NCBI GenBank assembly: GCA_947462335.1
Contig: OX381721.1
Span: 41,876,488 to 41,940,487, forward strand
Direction: 5' to 3'
DNA length: 64,000 nt
DNA from: Harmothoe impar
Lineage: Eukaryota; Annelida; Polychaeta; Phyllodocida; Polynoidae
The notes beneath the pieces were generated by a model, which had not been told where the DNA came from, made no database searches, and saw nothing but the letters and a program-made list of their open reading frames with translations. Both the position numbers and the translations under genes were made by a program. Shown in pieces: positions 21,940 to 31,551 of the stretch (its first letter is position 1; each line of letters opens with the position of its first letter).

Positions 21940-22086
21940 GGTAGTTCCATATGACACTTCCCACTATACCACTCCCACAATGTACACTTCAAATTGTAGA
22001 TCCATGTTGTGCCTCTTCCCATTATCCATTGCACGATCTAGACCAGGAATAGGACCGATAAGGCCAAGAAGAAAAGTTATGTTCAG
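21940..22086 (+). CDS. Candidate internal exon, unrecognised protein
   Basis: The acceptor GGTTTCTATTCCTCAG ends at 21939 and a strong donor TTCAG/GTAAGA follows 22086, defining 147 nt, a typical exon length. Only one of three frames is open across it, giving VVPYDTSHYTTPTMYTSN at the start and a basic end (RPGIGPIRPRRKVMFR). The open frame extends upstream to 21752 and stops inside the donor, as expected of an exon. No family is recognised and codon bias is unremarkable. Entry is with one base and exit with two bases of a split codon. A decoy pair of splice sites of this quality is possible in 64 kb, and no partner exon was found. Confidence 0.3.
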
Positions 22087-22252
22087 GTAAGATAGCACAA
22101 AAGATGGGGCGGGTAGATCTTTTTTGGTATTCCCTTACGATTATTTGGTCTATTTATCATTTTTGACCCAAAAAAGGCCCCAAAAACGTTAGCATGGGCC
22201 AGAAATTCCAAAGTTATTAGCGCTGGTGCGTCTATACACGACGTTACGGTAA

Positions 22253-22364
22253 TACCCAGTGGGCACAAAATTCCATTTAACGTTGGATCAACATTAAATC
22301 AACATTGAATCAGCATTGTCAACCAGCTTTCAATGTTGATTCAATGTTCTGTGCCCACTGGGTA
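22253..22364. mobile_element. 112-bp MITE with TACCCAGTGGGCACA termini
   Basis: Perfect 15-bp inverted ends (TACCCAGTGGGCACA at 22253-22267, its reverse complement at 22350-22364) enclose short direct repeats of ATCAACATT/ATCAGCATT type. Elements with CAGTGGGCAC ends and internal CAACATT or CAACGTT repeats are, from memory, widespread in aquatic animal genomes. The outer TA could be part of the TIR or a TA target duplication. Confidence 0.8.
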
Positions 22365-22479
22365 GGTTTAACTCCACCTTCAGACTTGTCGATAATACAA
22401 GTAAGTTTACTGTATTAACCAAAGACGTTCTTGTTTGACGTAAGTAGTCTGACATATATTATAATGTATACGTCACACA

Positions 22480-22640
22480 CCGGTTCTGCCCCCTGGAGGA
22501 AGTCACTCAGTTCAATTGGTCTACCACCAGGGAGCACACAGAGACACTCACACTGGAGGAGAGGCCGCCATCTTCCTCCTGCTCGCTGGAGGACCGCGAC
22601 CCTCACCTGGAGTGTCAGACGCTTCACAGAGATCTAAAGA
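22480..22640 (-). promoter_or_regulatory. CpG block with YY1-type ATGGCGG start, minus strand
   Basis: The minus strand reads AGGAAGATGGCGGCCTCTCC (ATG at about 22570): a strong Kozak context coinciding with the YY1 consensus AAGATGGCGGC. The frame MAASPPV runs into an AGT/GTGAGT donor. Upstream on the same strand CTCCAG/GTGAGG near 22615 is another donor. CpGs are locally enriched. A first exon of a minus-strand gene is possible; the coding part would be only about 20 nt. Confidence 0.3.
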
Positions 22641-22679
22641 CCCTGTCTTAACGCCTGGGGGATGGGGTGCTGGAGGAGA

Positions 22680-22830
22680 GGGAGGGAGGTGTGAGGTGGG
22701 TGGGTAGGGGGGAGGGGTAAGAGGAGGGGGAGGGTCTGGAGGAAGCTGTGAGTGGCAAGGTGTGGAGGTCGAGAGAGGAGGAGAGTCAGCAGGGGATTGG
22801 AAAGTGTTTTGGGTGGAGGGAAATAGTGTT
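22680..22830. repeat. G/A-rich tract
   Basis: About 150 bp of GGAGGG/GTGGGT-rich sequence, low complexity. Confidence 0.6.
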
Positions 22831-23234
22831 CTATTTTTTAGTAGGGAATCAGAAGTGTGCCAGTTTCAAACAGTTTGTTTAAATCAGGAGCGTGTGTAAT
22901 TAGTTCACAATGGAGCACAATACATGTATGAGCATTTAAAATATCTGAAAAATAAAGTGGAGTAGAAAATGAATAAGACTTCTTTGATAATTATCAATTG
23001 CAGACAGTTTTATGATTATCAAAGCCCTAATAGTATCTACGCCTAGAACCGATAACAATGTAGAAAGGTAATCAGTCAGGGTGAGTCCAAAATATTGAGC
23101 TATAATATGCGAGAGTTAAACTGTCAGTAATTATCCTTATCTAAATAGAAAAGATAACACATCAATGTGGTTGAAACTTCCCCAACAAAAAGAAAGGTCT
23201 TGCCTCTCCCATCAACCCGTCAGTTGCAGACCTA

Positions 23235-23445
23235 CCACCAGAGGGCTCCTCCAGACCCTTCATCGGAAGTGACTAGCCCCCACTGCCGGTAAAGGCCGCA
23301 CCAGGTGTCTTTCCCATCGGCTTTTGGCGGAAGTCCACTCGCCCTCCCCAGGTGTCGCTCCCAGTGTTGCTGATGCATGATGGGAGCTACAGTCGACTGT
23401 GGCGCCCTCTATGTTGTTGCCATGGTAACCACTGGGTCACGTGAC
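23235..23445. promoter_or_regulatory. Regulatory block: CTCF-like, RFX X-box, USF-type E-box
   Basis: CCACCAGAGGGCTCC (23235-23249) matches the animal CTCF core. TAGAGGGCGCCAC on the minus strand (23399-23411) is a weaker one. GTTGCCATGGTAAC (23416-23429) is a near-symmetric RFX X-box. GTCACGTGAC (23436-23445) is a perfect palindromic USF/MYC-family E-box. The last three lie within 50 bp and the block is CpG-enriched. Confidence 0.5.
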
Positions 23446-23469
23446 AGTCGTGGGAACGTGCTGGGGTTG

Positions 23470-24126
23470 TCTTGCGCCTAAATCAGGTTCTATGGTAGTG
23501 GTAGCAGAAGCAGGGGCAGCATTTAGGTTTAGGGGCGTGGGCGGATGTTTAATCTCATGATCTTTTCTGTGTAAGGATCAGGGATGTTTTGTTTGAGGGA
23601 TTATAATGGATGTTTCTTTAAGCATGTATTCTGTATTATCTTTATAGTATATATATATTTTTGTACCATCTTTATAAAACGTTTATAGACTTGATCCTTT
23701 CCAGTCCTTCAATCCCTGATTACCTTGATTGTTTAGCACAATCAAAAGTGTATGTATATATTCTACAGTAGTCTCTAATTGAGTTTGTCCTTGTGAAATT
23801 ATATCTCGGTCTTGTCAATGTGGGATACCAATCACAGAGTGTATTCTAGTGTTGCCCAAAAACGGTTCCTTCCACCCCAACAGCCGAATGAATTTCAACA
23901 TTGCCCCCTCAGGCTCTACTAGGACCGCCCAACATATCAAAGGTCAAAAATAATCTTTCCAGGACACCAGAGACATCTCAGAGACCAAATCTTACCGCTG
24001 GCAGTTGCTATACATTTTTACCCCACAAGACAAAAAGGTAGTCACAGAAATAGACACGCCCAGCGATTGGAACCAAGAAGCATCCCCTTGGCACTATAGA
24101 CAGTTTCCCAGTGCCTTTAGGAGTGG
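23470..24126. other. Unique DNA, nothing recognised
   Basis: No exon or repeat supported. Confidence 0.4.
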
Positions 24127-24274
24127 GCATTATTCTAAACAAGGAGGGGCGTCGATGGAATTTTTCGTTTAAGCGGTGTCGATATTTTTAGTCCCCTCCT
24201 TTCAAGGGGTCCAAATCTTTTTTGCCCCCCCCCCCAATCTACCAGCTCCCTCCCCCTGCTGTTAAAAAGTGACC
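24127..24274. mobile_element. Poly-C MITE, copy 1
   Basis: Shares GGAGGGG.GTCGATGGA, TTCAAGGGGTCCAAAT and CCCCCCAATC.ACC with the element at 41.86-42.08 kb, in the same order. It ends in CTGCTGTTAAAAAGTGACC, whose reverse complement resembles the left end of the other copy. Confidence 0.6.
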
Positions 24275-27200
24275 AGTCTCTTATCTGTCAGTATTCTCCC
24301 AGATAGGGTCTGTGTCTGGACAGACAGACCGTGTGTTACATACAGCCTGTCAGCCTCAATTGCTGCTACACTGCTTCATCTTCTGGTTGAGGGCCTGCTA
24401 CAGTGGGAACTGTCGGTGAGACTTAGTTCAAACTGTGTTACATATGCATCCACAGAATGAAAGGGCCTACTTTTGAACAGATTTTGTCTCCTCAAATCTT
24501 AATCTGAGTTGGGATAGTGATGTCTAAGCACGTGCTGTCTAATTGAGTATACTTGGTTTGAATTCCAGAGCATTTCTAGTTGCCAAAATACTGGTTCTTT
24601 CACATTACTTTTTTTAACTTTATTATCGCTACAGTAACTTTTGCAGTACACCTTTGCATCACATCAGCTGATGAGTCAACTCTTGAATATGATATATAAT
24701 TTATGTCTCTGAAATTTACGAACGTAATTCTCGAAAACAGTATAATCTCTTATGATCAATTATAGATGTGCAGGTTCATGAATAATGATAGATAATCCGT
24801 GGGTAATAGTAGGAGTATTTGAACTACAAGTCTCCAGGCTGTCTTTGCATTGGTGATTTGTGGTGTTTCCTACATCAAATAAGTCACAATAAGCTTAACA
24901 GTTGACTTTTTAGAATTTCCATACCTCTCATGATCCTAAAACAATCATATCACTAGCAATTTTTGTGGCAACCAGTACTGTCTCAGTTTATATTGAAGTG
25001 AAGGTTACTCTATGTAACTATTATGTGGCGGGACCTTCAGTATCTCCCATAATCCTGACACAAAAAGAAAGAAAATTGGATTTGGGGTCTGCTCTTGAAA
25101 GACTCCTCCAGCCTTCTTGTCAAGATTAATAAGGATACGCTCGGTTCCGAATTAGGAGAGATATGAAATCTCCAGGCACCAAGGTGGGAGCGCCCATACC
25201 AGGTCTGTGCACGCTGCATTAATGCAGGGACTTGCTGAGTGCACAGAGCAGTGCCAGCCATGTGCACCCAGGGATATAGGGACTGTTAATTTCACACGTG
25301 GTCGCCTTTTTGTGAGCTTAGCCTCACTGCTTATGTTCATAACTTTAATTTATGTTTTTTGTCCATAGCCCTTCATACCCCTTGTCGCCAACTATCTTCT
25401 CTTTAGTTATCACTATGAGGAGGCACATGCCGTTAGTCAAATTTGAAAAATTACACTTCTGAGTAAGTACTCCTCTCCTAAAATAATTGTATAGATCTAC
25501 ATTTTTGGGAATTATATCTACACTATTATGAACATTACTGTGGCATAACGTACATTACGAGGAGAAATTATTAGATTTTTCATATAATTACACATGTATT
25601 GCATGAATCTCGTTATTGATAACCAATAATGTGCCACAACGCCGTAGTTCTAGTTATATCTAGTTTTTCAAAACAATGGGGGTTCGCATTTCATATACAT
25701 GTATATCATTTCTGATATGTGTTAGGTACATTGTAAGATGTACACAGGCTTTGAGGAGCTATTGAACCCGTCCCAACAAGACCCAAGAGGACATACAGCA
25801 CACAATGATAATTACATGATAATAGAGTCCACTTTAGTCTAGGCAGTTGTTCGCCAACATGTTAAATAGTCAATCCTGCCTGCATAGGGGCCAGCACACG
25901 TAACAGTGTCCTGCATAAGTCAACTTACCCCTACCCGACCCGCCATCCTAGAGACATATAGAGAGCTGCTCACCATTGAGCAGCCCAGCTCCTCCAGGGG
26001 ATCGATTCCCCCCTACACCTACCCCCTTGTCACCAGCTGCAGGTATCCCGTCAGAATGCCTTCCTCCACGGTGGGAGCCGGCCCCATTGAAATGCACCCT
26101 CCAGGGTGCTGAGCAGGCATGGGGACCTTAGAGAAGAGCCGCCCTGGAGTGACACAGGCACCGGGTTGAGGTGACCGGCTGGTTTGGTGATTCTCCAGGG
26201 TGTCTGTAGATACATGTATCGATTGCGGCTACGTGAGGATTGGGGTGGGGGTGAGTGGTAGGTGCTGGAGGAATAAGGGCTTGAAAACTTGGGGATCTGG
26301 ATGATTTAACAGGGGCAGGAAGCTGGAGGGGATGACGGAGCAGATTAAAGGAGGGGGCTGTGAGGAGGGTACTGGAGGAGGAGGTGGTGGTGGTGGTGGC
26401 ACGATGGAGCGGGTCGATATCCTGGTATCATGTAGACATGATGACATTTCCTCCAGTAACCTAGCAGGCCATTGCTCATCCTATATCCATGCCCCTTATC
26501 ACCACCACTACCTCCAGTAGTAGTACTACTACCAGTACTTGCCCACTCAGCTTATAGTCTGTGTTATAGTGACATCTAACCCACACCCACTCTATCCTCC
26601 TGCTGTCCCAACGTTATGTTCAACATAATAGGGTAGATTCATCTCAAGTCGACCACCTGTATCTATGTTAATCACTACATGATAACTTCTCTAGCTGCCC
26701 TTTGTTGGTAAGAGTGACACCCGAACTGCACTGTTATACACAACATGAGAGCTTAGAATGTTTGAATACACACAGATCTAAATGTCCGACTTAAGGTATG
26801 TGGTCGACTCTAGGTAACCTACCCTACCCTTATCTGACCATCCCCATTCCTAGTTGCCCAAACTCAATTACCAAGTAATCAATACATTCTATATTCCACA
26901 TGTAAGCCTATGTGCATTATTGGAAAACCTTAAGTGGGAACTTGACCCAGATGTACTATAATGTTTTCCATATTATATCTCCAGTATGAAAAATAGCCAT
27001 TGCTCCTCATTGCGTAAATCCTGTTTTCCCTTCTCGTTCCTACATTCAATCCACTACAGTTCTATGCCTTTAAGTATCACTTGGCAGTCTTCTGATTGTT
27101 ATAATGTGTCCTTCGTCCAAACGATGCCGTTCCCGTTTACCTACTAGGGTCTACCGTTACATTTGTATCAGTTGGCTTACCACAATAGCGATATCAGAAT

Positions 27201-27345
27201 CTAGGAGCTTAGTCCAAGTCCTCTCTTGTAGGACATAAAATATCGGATTTACTTACTAGTAAGCCTGCTCCTTTGCTCAGAGTAGCTCAGATACTTAGCT
27301 CATTTCTATAGAAGCTGGACAGAGCAATAGGAGACTAGCAGATAC
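24275..27345. other. Unique DNA, no supported gene
   Basis: Contains a (GGT)n tract at about 26379-26399, several TACATGTA palindromes, and CCTCCAGG octamers at 25991 and 26098. Open frames are short and lack splice support. Confidence 0.4.
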
Positions 27346-27494
27346 CTTAAGGGAGGCTTGTCCCTGAGAGCAAGACACATTAGGAGGGTGTAGGATGCCC
27401 ATATAGCTGTATGGTTTAGCTATAGAGGCAGGCCTGTACGACCATGGGGTACACTGCCATTGTTCTTCACAAGTTTGGTTATACACACTGGGCA
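27346..27494 (-). CDS. Candidate internal exon, Cys-bearing protein
   Basis: On the minus strand a pyrimidine-rich acceptor (TTTCCCTCGTCTCCGCCTAG) precedes 149 nt that stay open to an AAG/GTATCT donor. The peptide contains YNQTCEEQWQCTPWSYRP and ILHPPNVSCSQGQ, with cysteines and an NQT sequon that would suit a secreted or extracellular segment. The frame extends to a stop at 27295, so the donor is not forced. No domain is recognised; the CxxxxxC-TPWS stretch faintly resembles thrombospondin-type sequences but is not diagnostic. The phase does not match a direct join to the first-exon candidate at 34.6 kb. Confidence 0.3.
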
Positions 27495-27579
27495 CTAGGC
27501 GGAGACGAGGGAAATATGCACAAGCAGTGACCAGTATATAGATTTGAGAATGGTGTAGTGTATAACATAGACTGAACAT

Positions 27580-29877
27580 CTGTATTAAATGTCAAAAAAA
27601 GTATCTCGCTGAAATTAAGGTGTTCTTGATTACAGTAACTAAAACATGGGTCTTTTAATGATTTCTTTATATATGTGTATCTTTCCTTCTGCCCTGCTGC
27701 CCTAGTGGTCTAAAGATTTCCTGGTGCACCTTAAATGTTTCAGTATCCCTCTCTACATGTGTTGATACTATTCAGAGAATACAGTATGTGAATCAAGTCC
27801 CCTTTAAGTTAGCTGACTCGATAGACAATGTGGTTTTTCAGTTGGCTGGTAAATCATTTATACATCAACTCATTAAACATACTTGCCTGAGACAACTCTA
27901 AAGCTATGTGTCCCCCCGGTCTCACCCCGTCCTACCATTACATTACATTGTAACCAGGTTGGCCCCACACATTGCATCCTAATAGACTGATAAATAGACC
28001 CTACCACATGAATACAAATCCGCCACCGAGGTAGAATGTATATATATCCATTTTATACCTGATGCGACTCCATTGTGAGCGACTCATGGTTTATTGACTG
28101 GCTTTTTGTCTGAGGTGCTCATGCCACCAAATGAGCTGCTCACTCAACTAAATTGACAATATTGAGGGGGGACTCCCACTTGCCTAGTATTTTAATGCTT
28201 TGAAACTACGCAGTCACTCAGTATAACCACCAGTTTGCATTGTTCAGAAAGGCCTTTGCAGTTGCACACAGGCCGCCCAAAATTGTCAGCCAATGTCAAT
28301 AAAGCGATGCCTTTTAAAAATGTCTCTGGTGGAGTTGCCTTTGGCTTTTATGTGGAGGATTTGATTTAGGCACTTTAGGAAGCCACATCAGGCTTTCTGT
28401 TTGGAGTCTGTAGTTCAGTCCTAAATTGATATGAATATTCCTATACTAATATAATTTTGAATACTGCTAGTCCTGGGTATTGTCTGGTCCTTGGTTCATG
28501 CCATAGTATTCTGGAAATATTAATCTGCATTTGCAGACAAAGGGGAGCCATCTAGTTTTTGTATAAAGATATAATTACATTGTATGCTTAAGATGTTGCC
28601 TCGTGGTTTGTGTGACATTTTTATTAACGTTCATGGCAGTGCTTGTGGCCAAGTTGACTCCACGGTTTCCCTTAAAGCTCCCACTCCTTGTACCCCTACC
28701 GTAAAAAACGGAGTGGGACTAGAGGCATTGGGTTGCCTCCTTTATACCTCAGTATTTTATCGACATAATTTTCTAAGATTCATTAACCGACTATTACACT
28801 TTATTAATAGTTGTGTGCGTAATTATTTAAACTAAACTGTCTACAACTATTGGCCTCTCCTTCTTCATACAAAGATGTCATTTTGGTTTTACACTTTTAT
28901 GTCATTGCTAAAATTATATCGGCAGGAAAAAAGACTTGCGAATCTAATAAGATTATAATATCCTGGGTTCCTACATTTAGGCGGTATAGTATTACATTAA
29001 CCTTGAGATAATGCCATCTTCATGTGGCTCCCTTCTCAAGTATCTATTGGAAAACTGCTCCTCGGCGTACTTGGGTGAGCAATCAGGGCGGCTCCTACAT
29101 TGATTTGGACTGGTCAGGCATGGATAATTTATGACGATCTGAGTCGATAATACAATGGTTTCAGCTCAGCTAGCGTCCTCTAAAGGGTTGGTAACCTACA
29201 TAGACAAGGTTGTTTTGAGCACATCATAGTATCCTAAGGTGCCTTTAATCAGAAGGTCCTACTATACGCTACTCTACCATTAATTTCATGAATTCATACT
29301 TGTCTTTGCAGTAGGCTTTAAGCTTGACAAACATAATCAGAGGCACCGATCTTATACTATGTCTTATTCATTTCCACAACAGAAAATATATATCTCATAA
29401 AGAGCTAGCTTTAGTTTAGTTGTATACATAACATGATACAGCCACAACGATTTTGAGTAATTTACTATGAAATATTACATGTATGTCACGTGCCATATTG
29501 CATTAAAATTCAGACACGGGTACTTGGTATCTTATTTTTTACTATGCAGTGAGCGCTATCTGAAGGAGCTTCATACCGTATAAGTGAATATATGAGGAGC
29601 TAGGTCTTACACATCCTGTCAACTCTGATGTAATATCCGGCAGCACTATAGTATAGTCACATGGAGGAAGCCAGTATAGGCTTAGACCATCCTATTTCAA
29701 TATTTAACCTTATGCCTTAGTACATACGTTATACGAATGTTCTTAGGCTAATCACATTCATATGTATGAATATATGTGTCCTAACAGGATGTATAGATTC
29801 TTCATGAAAGCTTACTGTTAATTCCAAATCAATTCTGCATAACGGTCCATGTATGACCATGGAACTGAAATAGTTAT
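27580..29877. other. Unique DNA, no supported gene
   Basis: AT-rich, with a few short open frames. Nothing recognised. Confidence 0.4.
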
Positions 29878-30024
29878 AGCTTGTAGGGGTACCAATAGAT
29901 TATTTATATCTTGTAGGGGTGACAGTAGAATAGTTAAAACGTGTAGAGGTAACAGTAGATTAGTTATAGATTGTTGGGGTAACAGTAAATTAGTTTTAGC
30001 TTGTAGGGGTAACAGTAGGATAGT
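29878..30024. repeat. 30-bp tandem repeat, five copies
   Basis: Five units of AGCTTGTAGGGGTAACAGTA plus ten AT-rich bases. Because 30 is a multiple of 3, one frame stays open and would encode a ten-residue repeat (TCRGNSRLVI type). Substitutions are not clearly concentrated at synonymous sites, so coding is not supported. The array ends exactly at a strong hairpin. Confidence 0.8.
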
Positions 30025-30025
30025 T

Positions 30026-30074
30026 ACAAGTGAGGGCGCAAACAGATTACATCTGTTTGCTAGCCCTCACTTGT
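30026..30074. repeat. Near-perfect 49-nt hairpin
   Basis: ACAAGTGAGGGCGCAAACAG, continuing to AT, pairs with its inverted copy ATCTGTTTGCTAGCCCTCAC plus TTGT across a TAC loop. Arms are 22 and 24 nt with a 2-nt asymmetry near the middle. The 3-nt loop is too small for a typical pre-miRNA. It may be a transposon end structure or a cruciform. Confidence 0.85.
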
Positions 30075-30502
30075 TTGAGAAGATACTGGATTTAATATTT
30101 ATGCAGGGTTGTGTTTGGAAATGCATTAGGCATTTGGAGCCGTGTTTGGGATTTATTTCAAAGCTGGTGAGGAAATTTGTTTACTTGATGACATAGAGGT
30201 TATAAATGACAACAAAGGAATTCCTTCTGTTATAATGGAAACTGATTTTATTAATAATTAAAAGAGCAGCAATGACTTGCATGAAGATTGATATAATGAA
30301 GAGTTCCTAGACTTTATAAATGTCTAGTGGAAATTCCTAGATATAGTTTCTAGACCCATTGATGAGTTTAGATACACATGTTGAAGAGTTCCTAAACATG
30401 TGGAAGAGTTACCTAGATATGTGGAACAGTTTCCAGATGGGTTTCATGCCTGATTTGTATCTGAAATTCCCTCTCATGAAGTCCATATTTAAAGGGCTAG
30501 TA

Positions 30503-31303
30503 TGAGTGTTGGGGAGCCCCTAGGCGTGGTATGGAGCCCCTACATGTGTTGTAGAGCCCCTACATGTGTTGTGGAGCCCCTAGTCATGTTGTAGAGCCCC
30601 TAGGTGTGGAATGGAGCCCCTACATGTGTTGTAGAGCCCCTACACATGTTGTAGAGCCCCTAGTCATGTTGTGAAGCCCCTAGGCGTGGTATGGAGCCCC
30701 TAGTCATGGTGTGGAGCCCCTAGGCGTGGTACGGAGCCCCTACACGTGTTGTGGAGCTCCTACACATGTTGTGGAGCCCCTAGTCATGTTGTGGAGCCCC
30801 TAGGTGTGGTATGGAGCCCCTACATGTGTTGTAGAGCCCCTAGTCATGTTGTGGAGCCCCTAGGCGTAGTATGGAGCCCCTAGTCATGGTGTGGAGCCCC
30901 TAGGCGTGGTATGGAGCCCCTACACGTGTTGTAGAGCCCCTACACGTGTTGTGGAGCCCCTAGGCGTGGTATGGAGCCCCTACACATGTTGTGGAGCCCC
31001 TACTCATGTTGTGGAGCCCCTAGGCGTGTTGTGGAGCCCCTACTCATGTTGTGGAGCCCCTACGCGTGGTATGGAGCCCCTAGTCATGGTGTGGAGCCCC
31101 TAGGCGTGGTATGGAGCCCCTACACGTGTTGTAGAGCCCCTACACGTGTTGTGGAGCCCCTAGGCGTGGTATGGAGCCCCTACACGTGTTGTGGAGCCCG
31201 TAGTCATGTTGTGGAGCCCGTAGTCATGTTGTGGAGCCCCTACTCATGTTGTGGAGCCCCTAGGCATGTTGTGGAGCCCCTACACGTGTTGTGGAGCCCC
31301 TGA
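30503..31303. repeat. 20-bp tandem array, about 40 copies, with 200-bp higher order
   Basis: Units read GTGGAGCCCCTACACGTGTT with variants CATGTG, CACATG, GTCATG and GGCGTG at the same place. The ten-unit block at 30881-30980 recurs almost exactly at 31081-31180. Because three units make 60 nt, several frames are open (EPLGVVWSPYTCC type); this is periodicity, not a gene. About half the units contain a CANNTG E-box. Confidence 0.95.
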
Positions 31304-31551
31304 TCAAGGTTCTGAGTGCTGTGTCCACGTGGCCAAGGCTCCCGCTCCTGCGACTCCCGCTCCCGTGGCTCCTGTCTGTGTGACTCCCGCTTGTACCGCT
31401 CACGTTCACTGCAAAAATATAAGAATTTACATATAAAATGGCAGAAAAAGAACTTTCACTTCTGGCCATGGCCTCTTATTTAAAGTCACTACTGGGTATT
31501 TACATGTATTAAACCACAGACAGCTCTATTAACCTTTCTGAGTGTTAAATA
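31304..31551. other. Flank of the 20-bp array
   Basis: At 31318-31410 one plus-strand frame reads an S/R-rich stretch (GSRSCDSRSRGSCLCDSRLY), produced by decayed CGACTCCCGCTCC repeats. An SR-protein exon is conceivable but not supported. Confidence 0.3.

Noticed and set aside
24553..24566. B-box-like GGTTTGAATTCC
   Set aside because: No A box at a suitable distance and no cloverleaf.
29849..30196. Frame encoding a ten-residue repeat with CRGNSRLV
   Set aside because: A 30-bp tandem repeat keeps a frame open automatically; substitutions show no clear synonymous bias.
30891..31303. Repeat protein with EPLGVVWSPYTCC units
   Set aside because: The 20-bp satellite gives open frames because 60 nt is a multiple of three; no splice or start context.
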